Virus record (IMG/VR): IMGVR_UViG_3300042387_000987
Span: 1-30,911 of that record
Source of the DNA: a virus
Strand: one strand, 5' to 3'
DNA: 30,911 nt
This document shows, one piece after another, positions 7,725-16,492 of this stretch (positions are counted from its first letter, which is position 1; every line of letters begins with the position of its first letter). Under the pieces are notes generated by a model. The model worked only from the letters and a program-made list of their open reading frames with translations, was not told where the DNA came from and did no database searches. The position numbers were made by a program, and so were the translations under genes.

Positions 7725-8593
7725 TATTTTAATTTAGATTTTAATTCTTTGATTAACTCATAAGAAAGCATAATAGATGAAACTTGTCCATCGGTTACTG
7801 ATTTTCCCATTTTCATTTTTTCTAAAACAGAAATAGTTTCAGATAATTTAATTGTAGTAACTTTATCTTCTACTTTAGATTTGATAGATTTTAGTTCTGC
7901 TACTATTTTAGGTAATTCAATACCAACGTAATCTTTAAATTTGGTTGTATTTGTAATATTATTAATATATTCTTTTAATAAATTCTTTTGAGAATCATCT
8001 AAGTTTGTATATTTCTTATTAAAAGTTTCTACAAGGATTTTATAAGTAAGTAATCTAAGGTCTTTGTCTTGTTGTTTATAAGTTTCAATCAACTTTTTAT
8101 CTTCGGTTGGTTGAAGTTTTTGTGAGGGCTTAGATGTAATATTCTCAATTAAAGTAATTTTAGAATTAAAAATATCTTTAATATCATAATTAGATTCTCT
8201 TTTAGATTCAAATACTTTATATATAGAAGCTAAAACTTTATAATTAGTTATAGGTGATGATAAGAATTGTTCTATATCAAACTTAGCCGAAACTTCTTTT
8301 ATAAGATTAAATTTCTCTTTTGATAATTTTAATTGGTTTAATTTAGCATGTGCATCACACACAGTCTCTACCAGTCTATCCGCCTTTGTTTCAGAACTAT
8401 ACTTCTCCTTTAACAAAATATCGTATAGACGTAATTCTTTGTTTAACTCTGTATTTGTTCCAAAGAATTCCCTTACAATATTTTTAGCGTTTTCAGTCTT
8501 ATCGCCATTTAGAACTTCTAATGTTATTTGTCTTACTAAAAGCTCAAATAACACTCCAGTGTTCTTAAACTTGGAATGTTTAATTTTTTTCAT
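7724..8593 (-). CDS. Hypothetical helical protein between portal and protease genes
   Basis: 289 residues, nearly all helical and rich in Lys, Leu, Ile and Glu, beginning MKKIKHSKFKNTGVLFELLVRQ. I do not recognise a domain with a known function. There is no signal peptide, Cys cluster or catalytic motif. It follows the portal gene after a 66-base gap and is coupled by a TAATG overlap to the next gene. In T4 this interval holds gp67, gp68 and gp21, which are prohead core proteins, so a core or portal-associated role is plausible by position only. An AT-rich ATATTTAT element lies about 40 bases before its ATG (8635-8642). Confidence 0.78.
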   Translation of the reverse strand: MKKIKHSKFKNTGVLFELLVRQITLEVLNGDKTENAKNIVREFFGTNTELNKELRLYDILLKEKYSSETKADRLVETVCDAHAKLNQLKLSKEKFNLIKEVSAKFDIEQFLSSPITNYKVLASIYKVFESKRESNYDIKDIFNSKITLIENITSKPSQKLQPTEDKKLIETYKQQDKDLRLLTYKILVETFNKKYTNLDDSQKNLLKEYINNITNTTKFKDYVGIELPKIVAELKSIKSKVEDKVTTIKLSETISVLEKMKMGKSVTDGQVSSIMLSYELIKELKSKLK

Positions 8594-8659
8594 TTAATTA
8601 CCCTATATTTAATCTTCCTTATAAACTAACACATATAAATATAAACAAATTTTTCTTTA

Positions 8660-10438
8660 TTAAATTTTAGTGTCATCTAATAGGTTTTTTTCATCTAACA
8701 TATCAGATTTTTCGTTTAAAACATGCTTTTTTGATGAAATTCCGTTTATATATTCTCTTGCAAGCTTTTTTGCGTTTGCATTTAAGTGTCTATCATCTCT
8801 CTTTCTTTCTTTCTCATTTTCTTTGTTACCCAATGGGTCTCTGCCATACGGATGTTTATCTTTACCATAAGTGTTTCCCTCTTTTGGTCTCCCAACTCCC
8901 CTATTTAATTCAATTTCAGTTTTTAATTTACCAATTTCTTCTTCCACATTTTGTTGTTGTGGTGGATTTGCCGGGTCTTGTCCTTGCTGTTCGATTGATG
9001 TATGTCTAAATCTATCTTTAAGGTCTAAGATTACTTTTGCTCTTTCAATATCAACTTCATCTTGCGATAATCCAAATATATTATGATATGACCAATCCGA
9101 TGATAACATATTAAGTGCTTTTGCATCACTTGCTAATCTTACTTTTTCAGACCATAAATTAACCTTCTCCTGCTCATATATAGTAGAAGCGTTAGTAAGC
9201 GTTAATTCAAAATTTGTCATTTCCGAATCTTCTATACCTTGAGATGCTAAGTGTACAATTGCTATTTTAGTTAATTCACTAACAACTGTTCTTTGAATTC
9301 TTTCAATAGTTCTTGCGAAACGAACATCTTCCGCAGCTAAGGTAGCTTTACCATTAACGTTCTCATCATATGATAAGTAAGCCTTTGGAACTCTCAATGC
9401 TGCAAATAATTTACCCCTTAAGTACTCAATATCTTCAATGGCTGCATATTCTAAACCTTGTAGGTTTTCAATATTTGTACCACTATCACTACCACGAACA
9501 GGTAGGAAAAAGTCTTCAGTAAGGTTTTGTATGTTGTATTTTAAGTTGTAATCACCAGTATCCTTATTAACAAATGGAGTTTTCTTCATTTTGTTAATAA
9601 TCTTTTGCATGTAGTTATCAACTTCTACCGGTGGAATATTACCAATATCAATTTTAAATATTCTTTTTTCAGGTGCTCTCATAATACGATGGATTAACAT
9701 CGCATCTTCCATAAGAGATAATTGTTTCCAAATTCGTCTAGCCCCTTCTACCATTGATTTACCATAAGGTAGAAAGTTCGTATCAGATAACATACGGAAG
9801 TGAGCCATTTCATATTGCTCATACTCCTTTTTACCAAAACGGTCCAACTCTACCTTATACTTAACGTAGTTTTGGTTGTTAGGGTCAGTACCTTCCAATC
9901 TCTCTACATTGTAAATTGAATGTGGCATACAATTGATAACTCCTTTACCTTCTGCAATTTCTAATGCTAAGAAAGCATCGCCATATTTTACTAAGTTTCT
10001 AACCCAAGGCCATAAGTTGAATTCTATATTCAATACATCATAAAATAGGTTGTGTAATAATTCTCTTACGTTTTCATTTGTAGATTTAATCTGAATTACA
10101 TCCCCATATTCATTCTTAGTTGTAGATTCATCCGCATATATATCTAATGCAGATGATATAATTGGGTCACTATCCATAGCATCATAATCTCTAAAAAGTT
10201 CTCTACGAACTTGATGGTATGCCATTGATTGAGCACCCTGCTGAGTTTCATAATAAGACCTTTGTAACTTTGTATATCTATCTCTAAGATTTACGAAGTT
10301 AGTATTATATTGACGGTCTTCAGTATCTACAACTTTTCGTTTACCATCTTTATCAACCGTTACAATCGCATTGGTTGAAAATAGTTTTTTAAGTCTACCA
10401 AAGAAATTCCTATCGTCTATTTGTTGTTCTTCTGCCAT
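8660..10438 (-). CDS. Portal protein, T4 gp20 family
   Basis: 592 residues (T4 gp20 is 524). It would form the dodecameric ring at the special head vertex through which DNA is packaged and to which the neck attaches. The family core is visible: NLRDRYTKLQRSYYETQQ, DAMDSDPIISSALDIYADEST (about 89-109), the NLWPWVRNLVKYGDAFL segment, and GKATLAAEDVRFARTIERIQ (about 365-384). The final 100 residues are a charged Gln/Asn/Lys-rich tail (with NEKERKRDDRHLN) that is probably variable between relatives. It lies 8 bases after the small 145-residue gene and two genes after the large terminase. Start ATG at 10438 gives an acidic/polar N-terminus before the conserved core. Confidence 0.93.
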   Translation of the reverse strand: MAEEQQIDDRNFFGRLKKLFSTNAIVTVDKDGKRKVVDTEDRQYNTNFVNLRDRYTKLQRSYYETQQGAQSMAYHQVRRELFRDYDAMDSDPIISSALDIYADESTTKNEYGDVIQIKSTNENVRELLHNLFYDVLNIEFNLWPWVRNLVKYGDAFLALEIAEGKGVINCMPHSIYNVERLEGTDPNNQNYVKYKVELDRFGKKEYEQYEMAHFRMLSDTNFLPYGKSMVEGARRIWKQLSLMEDAMLIHRIMRAPEKRIFKIDIGNIPPVEVDNYMQKIINKMKKTPFVNKDTGDYNLKYNIQNLTEDFFLPVRGSDSGTNIENLQGLEYAAIEDIEYLRGKLFAALRVPKAYLSYDENVNGKATLAAEDVRFARTIERIQRTVVSELTKIAIVHLASQGIEDSEMTNFELTLTNASTIYEQEKVNLWSEKVRLASDAKALNMLSSDWSYHNIFGLSQDEVDIERAKVILDLKDRFRHTSIEQQGQDPANPPQQQNVEEEIGKLKTEIELNRGVGRPKEGNTYGKDKHPYGRDPLGNKENEKERKRDDRHLNANAKKLAREYINGISSKKHVLNEKSDMLDEKNLLDDTKI

Positions 10439-10446
10439 AATTTATT

Positions 10447-10884
10447 TTACCATTTTCTACAGCTCCAGTAGTTTGCTTTTGTTCTTGGACCGGGATTATC
10501 ACAATTCATTCTAGCTCTGAATGATTTTCTAGCAGCTGGATTTGATTTTCTAATCTTCATTCCTTTTTGTCCAAAGTTTACTTTAATTACCTTACCTGTT
10601 TTTGGATTCTTAACATATACCTTAAATTTCTTAACATCACCCTGCATTGGTTTACCCAATTTTACTTCTCTACCCTGATATTCTGCTTCGAATACACAAG
10701 GACAATTAGCTTCAGTTAGTTCGTTTGAGTATGATTTTAAAAAGTTAATAAAATCATCCATATCTTCTTGCTCAACATCCAATTCATCATAATCATCAAT
10801 TGGATTATCTTGCGGAGTATCCCCCATAGAATATGCATTATCTACATATTCATCTTCATTTAGGATATTTGTTAATCTAATCAT
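10447..10884 (-). CDS. Small protein with conserved basic C-terminal domain (NCDNPGPRTKxxYWSC)
   Basis: 145 residues, function unknown. Residues 1-55 are very acidic (Asp/Glu runs), and residues 60-145 form a basic domain with KKFKVYVKNPKTGKVIKVNFG, SFRARMNCDNPGPRTKANY and a final WSCRKW. I know this C-terminal domain from many T4-like phages of marine bacteria, where it is annotated as hypothetical. Four Cys residues (CPC, NC, SC) could bind metal. LTE|A before the first Cys pair fits the prohead protease consensus, so the acidic N-terminus may be removed in the prohead. The gene sits between large terminase and portal, where T4 carries tail sheath and tube genes; those are absent here. Confidence 0.8.
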   Translation of the reverse strand: MIRLTNILNEDEYVDNAYSMGDTPQDNPIDDYDELDVEQEDMDDFINFLKSYSNELTEANCPCVFEAEYQGREVKLGKPMQGDVKKFKVYVKNPKTGKVIKVNFGQKGMKIRKSNPAARKSFRARMNCDNPGPRTKANYWSCRKW

Positions 10885-10936
10885 AGAATTTGTATTTTGA
10901 CATTATATAACATAAATATGGTAATTTATCAAAACC

Positions 10937-12532
10937 CTACAACCATTGAGTTAAATCTTCCATACTATCCCCAATTTGCATCTTCCATGGATTATCTTCC
11001 ATATTACTACCACCATATACACCGGAGTGTTGCATGTTTGATGATATACCACCCATAGCCCTTTTAGTTAAATCAATACCTTCTTGCTTTAAACGAAGTG
11101 CGGTATCTCTAACCCACAATCCAATACAAAATGCCATTACCAAGTCATCATTATAACTTTTCATAGCTTCAGCCCTACCATTGTTGAATATAAAAGTAAA
11201 TAACTCATCTATTAAACGATTGGAACGAACAGTCACTGCTTTTTCTCTAAAGTATTCATCTAATTTAGAAATAATAAGGGGTCTAGTCTTAGATGTGGTA
11301 GAAAATCCAGCTACCATCTGCCTTTCATCTGCTCGGTATTTGTTTCTCATTTGATTTTCTACATCCACATACTTTAAATCCTTACTCATATAGAATAGGT
11401 TTTTGTATGCTCTATCAATCACCTGCTGAATACAAGCCCAACCAATGTTTGCATTCTCTATTACAAGTAGTGCATCATTATATTGTGTGGATAATTCAAC
11501 TAAGAAGTTTCCAAAATCTTTTGTATCAACCTTACCTTTATATTCGGCTACCTGTGTACAAGTGTTTATTTCCATAACGTGCGCTGCGGAATAATCCGAA
11601 CCATCTCCTCTAGCTACGTCCGCAATAACCATATAAGAACCATTTGCAGTTGGGTATTCCCATCTCCATAAATTACCATCGAACCCAGTTTTCTCTAATG
11701 GTTCTTGGCAAAATGATTCTTTATAGAACATTAATAGTTCCGGTTCAATTACGGTATCACCGGAAGATACGAAGTCACAATCACACTCTTGGGCTGCTTT
11801 CTTTGCTCCCAATAGTTTTTCTTGCTCAGCCCTCCAAGCTTCACCTCTTTCAGGGTGTAAAGTCCAATGTAATTTAATTGTATTGAATGGGTTAGTACCT
11901 TCTTCTGCGTTTAACCAAGTTTTATGAAACCAGTTACCCACACCATTTGGAGTAGAAAGTGCTATACAAGCTCCACCCGTTGATAAGGTAGATTGAGCTG
12001 CCACCCAAATCTCATCGATATCATCAATGAAGGCGGCCTCATCAAATATAAGAAGTGATAAGGCTTCAGAACGTCCTGCATCAGGAGAACTAGCAATAGC
12101 CTTAATTTGAGAGCCATTATTTAAACGAAGGGAAAGTTTGTTATCTTCCAAAGAACCTCCTTTAAGCCAGCCGGGAAGTAATTCATGCATTACTCTTACC
12201 TTTGTTACTAAGTTCTTTGCAACATCTTGTTTTGTTGCAATAACCAATACATTATAATCTGAATTAAATATCATTTTCCAAAGTGCATATCCAGCCGATA
12301 GGGTTGAGATACCAGTTTGACGTGATTTTAAAACTATATTAAATCGATTATCTTTAAATTGTGTTAGAGTTTTTTCCTGAAATGGGAAAAGGTGAAATGG
12401 TATCTTACCTCTAACAGGATGCTGAATCATACAATACTTCTTCATAAAGTGAATCGGGTCTACCGCACACTTTTTGTATTCTTCTGCTACTATCTCTTTT
12501 AGAGATTTCTTTTGTGTTATACCAGTACTCAT
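10937..12532 (-). CDS. Terminase large subunit, T4 gp17 family
   Basis: 531 residues. ATP-driven motor and nuclease that packages and cuts concatemeric DNA at the portal. The ATPase domain shows a Walker A-type loop KSRQTGIST (69-77) and Walker B LLIFDEA (160-166, Asp164/Glu165), followed by the coupling motif ALSTPNG (191-197). The RNase H-like nuclease domain shows IADVARGDGSDYS (Asp305), VIENANIG (Glu359) and YNDDLVMA (Asp462/463), the three acidic sites of the family. The length is shorter than T4 gp17 (610). The usual Walker A Lys after the Gly is replaced by Ile75; Lys69 or Arg71 at the front of the loop may serve instead, as in other deviant terminase P-loops. It starts one base after the preceding gene's stop. 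Confidence 0.95.
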   Translation of the reverse strand: MSTGITQKKSLKEIVAEEYKKCAVDPIHFMKKYCMIQHPVRGKIPFHLFPFQEKTLTQFKDNRFNIVLKSRQTGISTLSAGYALWKMIFNSDYNVLVIATKQDVAKNLVTKVRVMHELLPGWLKGGSLEDNKLSLRLNNGSQIKAIASSPDAGRSEALSLLIFDEAAFIDDIDEIWVAAQSTLSTGGACIALSTPNGVGNWFHKTWLNAEEGTNPFNTIKLHWTLHPERGEAWRAEQEKLLGAKKAAQECDCDFVSSGDTVIEPELLMFYKESFCQEPLEKTGFDGNLWRWEYPTANGSYMVIADVARGDGSDYSAAHVMEINTCTQVAEYKGKVDTKDFGNFLVELSTQYNDALLVIENANIGWACIQQVIDRAYKNLFYMSKDLKYVDVENQMRNKYRADERQMVAGFSTTSKTRPLIISKLDEYFREKAVTVRSNRLIDELFTFIFNNGRAEAMKSYNDDLVMAFCIGLWVRDTALRLKQEGIDLTKRAMGGISSNMQHSGVYGGSNMEDNPWKMQIGDSMEDLTQWL

Positions 12533-12533
12533 A

Positions 12534-13217
12534 TTAATCGATAGGTGGTTTAACTAAATCGTAACTTTTATCTTTTAGTTTATCCCACGCTTCGTTTCTT
12601 AGTTTGGTTGCCTGTTGGATTTCTTCTTTAAAATTTGTAATATCCGTTAGTATCTCAGCTTTAAGTTCATCTACGTTTCGCTCCATACTCCATTTTTCAA
12701 TCGTACCATCTTCTTGAACCATGTCATACGTTTGTTTGGCATCGTTATAAGCCTGTTGGAATTGAGCTACTACATCCTTACCATATGCAATCATATTATT
12801 GTATATTTTATAATCTTCATATGCTTCCCACAAACCATCATATTTAATTTGAGCTTCTCTTTTTGCTAAACAAGTTATACAATATCCAGTTTTAGATATT
12901 AATTTTTTATCTACTCTACCTAATTTAATTGTGTTACAATCATCTGCTTTACAACTGTTTAACTTATCTAAGTAAGCTCTTGTTTCAGCCATAATATCAC
13001 CCAATTCCGAAAATTCTATTCTACCACCTTCGGTTTGTTCCCAAGATTTGCCATTTTCATCTGTCCATTTTTCACCAACCTTACGTTTTATAATTTCTTT
13101 ATCTGCTCCTGAAAATGATATTTGTGTGTTTTTTTCGTACTCACCACCACTCAATACCATATTTACCAACTTTCTACGAGTTGGATGCATAAACTTTTTA
13201 TTGAATTCCTTTGCCAT
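12534..13217 (-). CDS. Hypothetical Cys-motif protein upstream of the terminase
   Basis: 227 residues, function unknown. A CxxxxC pair (CKADDC, about 89-94) and a CxxC pair (CITC, about 113-116) flank a short basic hairpin-like stretch, a layout typical of a zinc ribbon. The C-terminal half (120-220) is a long helical region with many Gln, Lys and Glu. It lies one base before the large terminase gene, the place of the small terminase gp16 in T4, but gp16 has no zinc motif, so a small terminase role is only a guess. A 19-base AT-rich motif shared with two other genes lies 15 bases upstream of the ATG and may be its promoter. Confidence 0.78.
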   Translation of the reverse strand: MAKEFNKKFMHPTRRKLVNMVLSGGEYEKNTQISFSGADKEIIKRKVGEKWTDENGKSWEQTEGGRIEFSELGDIMAETRAYLDKLNSCKADDCNTIKLGRVDKKLISKTGYCITCLAKREAQIKYDGLWEAYEDYKIYNNMIAYGKDVVAQFQQAYNDAKQTYDMVQEDGTIEKWSMERNVDELKAEILTDITNFKEEIQQATKLRNEAWDKLKDKSYDLVKPPID

Positions 13218-13232
13218 ATTACTTACGATATA

Positions 13233-13251
13233 TTTGTATATATAAGTATAT
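13233..13251 (-). promoter_or_regulatory. Shared AT-rich upstream motif, copy 1
   Basis: Minus strand ATATACTTATATATACAAA, 15 bases before the ATG at 13217. The identical 19-mer occurs at 16474-16492, and a 16/19 match at 21824-21842, each just before a gene start. A phage promoter element is the likely meaning. Confidence 0.5.
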
Positions 13252-13268
13252 CAAAATCAAGAAAACAA

Positions 13269-16034
13269 TTAACTATCGAAAAATATTCCTAAAATTTGGT
13301 TAAGCGGTGCGAATGCACCTGTTAGTTTGTAGGTGTTACCATTATATACAAATACAATACCTTCGTTTGGTACAATTTTATCAAATCCACCTAATGCGTT
13401 TAAACGTTGTAGTTCTAATTTAAGTTTTTCAATCTTTTTAGGGTCACCACTTGCTTTTACTTGTTGAATCGTAGATTCCAAACGTGCTACCATTTGTCTT
13501 TTTGCTGATTCTGGATTTGCCGTAAGTACCGAGCTCATAAATGATAATACATCGGCACCAACTCCTAAGAATATCTCCTCAAATCTCATTAGGTTTTGTT
13601 TTGATATCTTTTGTTGGTCTTGTTTATCAGTTTGCTCAGCCCAATCTTTTAATTTAGGGTCTTGTATTGTTGCTATTCTGAATGATTTATCACCGAATGC
13701 CCATCTCTTTACTAATCCTATTTTTTCTTGTGCATCTAATTTCTTTCCACCTTTTTCTACAAACTTACTCCACCAAGCCTGATGGTATTCTCCCACACCA
13801 TCATTATCAGATAGTCCAAACTCCGATTGTAATTTAGAAATCATTCCTAAATACTTTCCTTGTAATTTGGCTAGTTGTTCTGATTTAGGTAACTTAGTCA
13901 TTGGTGGTCCTTGTATTGTGTACTTAGATTGTACATGCGCATTTACTTGCTTAATCATACCACCTAATATAGATGCTGCTTGTTGGTTCTCACCTACAAT
14001 AGTACCAGCATCATCATATTCAAATGTACCATGAAATACTAATAGGGGTTGGTTGTAAGGGATTACGTTTACGGATGTTGGATATATTACTTCCAAATTC
14101 ATAAAACATGCACCATCCTTAAAAATCTTCTTTCTTTGTGGTTCGGATAAAGCTGCTATTGCTTTTGATAAATCTTGCATAGCGAAGTTGTAAGCATCAG
14201 TTAATCCACCTCTACCAGCAAACTTATCTGCTACTTGCCCTATTGTCATAGCACCTTCACCTTTATTCTTTAGATGTGATTTGTTACGAGCTGCTACTAA
14301 TCTACCATTTACCCAACTAATTGCCAATGCCTGACCATCAGTTTTTTCTCTAGCTAATTCCAAATCACCATTCAGTGCTTTAGTTACGATATTTTTAAGG
14401 TCACCAAAAGTAAGATTCATTTGAATATCAAATGGATGATTCATGTGACCATAAGCCCCACCTTCTAATAATAAAGATTCGTTTACTGATTTGCGATTGA
14501 TATCTCTTTTTTGTAAAACTAAAGTGTTTATTTGTGAAAATATATCTGCAATATCTTTATTTAATTTTTTTTCATCTGCACTCATTGGAGATTCGATATC
14601 AACATTAGAGTAAAGTTTTTTCTTTTTTGCAATTAATACATCTGCTTTTTTAAGTAAATCAGATTTCACTTTATCCAAATCTTTTAGGATTTCAGATGAA
14701 GTTGCTTCTTTTACAGGTGTGTATTCATCGCCATTATCACCATCCAATTTAGATTTTAACTTCTTTACATCTTTTGGGTCTGGTGCTCCATTAATATATC
14801 CACCAGGTAAAGATAATCCCACACCAGCTCCACCACCTAATCCCATTTCACTCATTATGCTTTCTTCAAACTCATCCATAATTTCATTGATATCTTCTTT
14901 CGAAATTATAGTATCCTTTTGATTATCAGGTAATTCCCAAAATCTTTTAGGTTTTTCATCAGGATTTTCTCTATAAGCATCTTCCCAATCTTCTACCTTA
15001 AATGGGTCATCCGCTGGATTTAATGTACTTTGTGTTACATTCTTTAATTTATAGTATGCTTTTCTGAATTGAGTTTCTGTATCTTTTGATTTTCCTCTAC
15101 CCCTCATAGCGTCTGCTTTAGGAGTATCCATTTGAGTATATCCACCTTGCTTATACCAATTTTCAGGCTTAGCTGTGTTTAATATTCTAGGTTGTCCATC
15201 TGCTACAAATGATGTATCAGGCTCATCCTGTCCGCCAAATCCACTATTAGATGCTGTTTCTTTTAATTGCTCTTTTTTAGGGATTCTAAATGTTACTGCT
15301 TTTTTACCATTAATTGTTGGCATTCCCCATTCATCTTTACCAATTGATTTAACAACAACTTTTTTATTTTTAAACTTACCCATTAACAAAGTATCACCAA
15401 TATTTACGTTTAGTTTAATTTCTTCGTTAATACATTCTTTTAATCCCTTTAACTTAAGAGTAATTAATTTGAATATTTGGTCATCGAATTTTGGATATGC
15501 TTTTGTAAAGTTTTTCTTTCGTTCCGCTTCACTACCACTACTTAACCAATAACGCACATCAGTTCCACTAATAGCGTTTGGTTGTGCTGGTGAAGCGTAC
15601 ACATATCCTTTATCTAAATACCCTTGCTCTACTTTACCTTTATATGGTGTAAAATATTTACCACTTAAACGTGAAGAATCTTTTTCACCTACCACAGTTA
15701 TAAAACCAGTAGTATCTGAATCAAATTTATTAAGTATTTCTTGTGGAGCGTATGGATTTTTTATGTTGAAAATTTTGTTTGATGGAATACCAAACATCTT
15801 CATCATTATTGCTTTCTTTTCCTTAAAATTAAATGGAGATTTTTTTGAATCGGTAACATTAGAAGTTCCGATATATACGTTATCTTTTCCGAATTTGCGT
15901 ATTAAGTTTTCATAAGTTGCGTAATGACCCTTATGAAATGGTTGAAAGCGGCCTGAATAGACAACCACCACATCGTCTATCCCAGCCGCTTCTCCCAATA
16001 TTGTTTCTACTAAAAAATTTGACAATCCCTTCAT
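13269..16034 (-). CDS. Nucleotidyltransferase (HxGH) / ATP-dependent-ligase-like fusion, probable packaged head protein
   Basis: 921 residues. Residues 1-16 (MKGLSNFLVETILGE|A) resemble a capsid-targeting peptide with a prohead protease site at Glu15. Residues 21-200 are a cytidylyltransferase-fold domain with SGRFQPFHKGH (27-37, the HxGH nucleotide site) and ISGTDVR (155-161). Residues 200-520 are a linker with low-complexity parts, including GLGGGAGVGLSLPGGYING. A second site, LLE|G, ends at Glu524. Residues 525-921 look like a covalent nucleotidyltransferase of the DNA/RNA ligase superfamily: EKTDG with the candidate Lys564 (motif I), AARNK (581-585), MNLEVIYP (645-652, motif III), EGIVF (891-895, motif IV) and YKLTG (902-906, motif V). 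It precedes the packaging genes. Substrates are unknown; NAD or RNA-end metabolism is possible. Motif matches were made by eye. Confidence 0.85.
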   Translation of the reverse strand: MKGLSNFLVETILGEAAGIDDVVVVYSGRFQPFHKGHYATYENLIRKFGKDNVYIGTSNVTDSKKSPFNFKEKKAIMMKMFGIPSNKIFNIKNPYAPQEILNKFDSDTTGFITVVGEKDSSRLSGKYFTPYKGKVEQGYLDKGYVYASPAQPNAISGTDVRYWLSSGSEAERKKNFTKAYPKFDDQIFKLITLKLKGLKECINEEIKLNVNIGDTLLMGKFKNKKVVVKSIGKDEWGMPTINGKKAVTFRIPKKEQLKETASNSGFGGQDEPDTSFVADGQPRILNTAKPENWYKQGGYTQMDTPKADAMRGRGKSKDTETQFRKAYYKLKNVTQSTLNPADDPFKVEDWEDAYRENPDEKPKRFWELPDNQKDTIISKEDINEIMDEFEESIMSEMGLGGGAGVGLSLPGGYINGAPDPKDVKKLKSKLDGDNGDEYTPVKEATSSEILKDLDKVKSDLLKKADVLIAKKKKLYSNVDIESPMSADEKKLNKDIADIFSQINTLVLQKRDINRKSVNESLLLEGGAYGHMNHPFDIQMNLTFGDLKNIVTKALNGDLELAREKTDGQALAISWVNGRLVAARNKSHLKNKGEGAMTIGQVADKFAGRGGLTDAYNFAMQDLSKAIAALSEPQRKKIFKDGACFMNLEVIYPTSVNVIPYNQPLLVFHGTFEYDDAGTIVGENQQAASILGGMIKQVNAHVQSKYTIQGPPMTKLPKSEQLAKLQGKYLGMISKLQSEFGLSDNDGVGEYHQAWWSKFVEKGGKKLDAQEKIGLVKRWAFGDKSFRIATIQDPKLKDWAEQTDKQDQQKISKQNLMRFEEIFLGVGADVLSFMSSVLTANPESAKRQMVARLESTIQQVKASGDPKKIEKLKLELQRLNALGGFDKIVPNEGIVFVYNGNTYKLTGAFAPLNQILGIFFDS

Positions 16035-16068
16035 ATCATATAAATATTGGAGATTATTGTTTTAGTAA

Positions 16069-16452
16069 TTATTTACCAGCTCTCATTTCTTGAGCTTCTT
16101 TTTGTTGTTGCTCAGCAAGTTGCTTTCTACTTAAAGAACCAGGTTGATATTGAAGATATCCTTCTTGTAAATTGATTCTAGCTTGCGGATATTTATCATC
16201 TAACGATTCTAAAGTTGCTTTTAATTCCGCTGATACTAACATAAACTCATCTTCTGATTTTTCTAAAACCTTATCCAATTCAGCTAGTTCTTCATTTAAT
16301 TCTTTTTTTCTAATGTAAATGCTACCAAAATCAGTAATTAGCATACTTTGAGTTTTGTTCAAGTCTGAAATTGTTTTTAGTACACTTTCTTCAATTTTTA
16401 CCGTTTCGATTTCAATTGATTGCTTTTGTGGAATTTTATCTAATTCTGCCAT
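16069..16452 (-). CDS. Small coiled-coil protein, paralogue of the 20982-21251 product
   Basis: 127 residues, function unknown. Residues 20-100 form a continuous helical, heptad-like stretch, followed by LDDKYPQARINLQEGYLQY and a basic Gln-rich tail. The pattern of a charged coiled coil ending in LxxxYPxxxIxLxEGxxx is shared with the 89-residue protein encoded at 20982-21251 (LEKIYPNGEIDLVEGTVTI), so the two look like paralogues. They flank the glycosylation genes at both ends. A chaperone or scaffold role for the modified tail proteins is possible, but unproven. The 19-base upstream motif at 16474-16492 lies 21 bases before the ATG. Confidence 0.78.
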   Translation of the reverse strand: MAELDKIPQKQSIEIETVKIEESVLKTISDLNKTQSMLITDFGSIYIRKKELNEELAELDKVLEKSEDEFMLVSAELKATLESLDDKYPQARINLQEGYLQYQPGSLSRKQLAEQQQKEAQEMRAGK

Positions 16453-16473
16453 AAATTTTTGTTTTTTTATTTG

Positions 16474-16492
16474 TTTGTATATATAAGTATAT
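16474..16492 (-). promoter_or_regulatory. Shared AT-rich upstream motif, copy 2
   Basis: Minus strand ATATACTTATATATACAAA, identical over 19 bases to 13233-13251 and 21 bases before the ATG at 16452. It begins at the last base of the kinase gene's stop codon. Confidence 0.5.

Noticed and set aside
8634-8642. T4-type late promoter TATAAATA
   Set aside because: It and the copies near 21834 and 16039 read on the plus strand, against the direction of all genes; only the reverse-strand reading was kept as a possible different motif.
12534-13217. Firm annotation as small terminase
   Set aside because: Only position supports it; the Cys pairs are not typical of gp16.
13269-16034. Firm naming as nicotinamide-nucleotide adenylyltransferase
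   Set aside because: The HxGH and ISGTxxR motifs fit several nucleotidyltransferases, and substrate residues cannot be assigned by eye.
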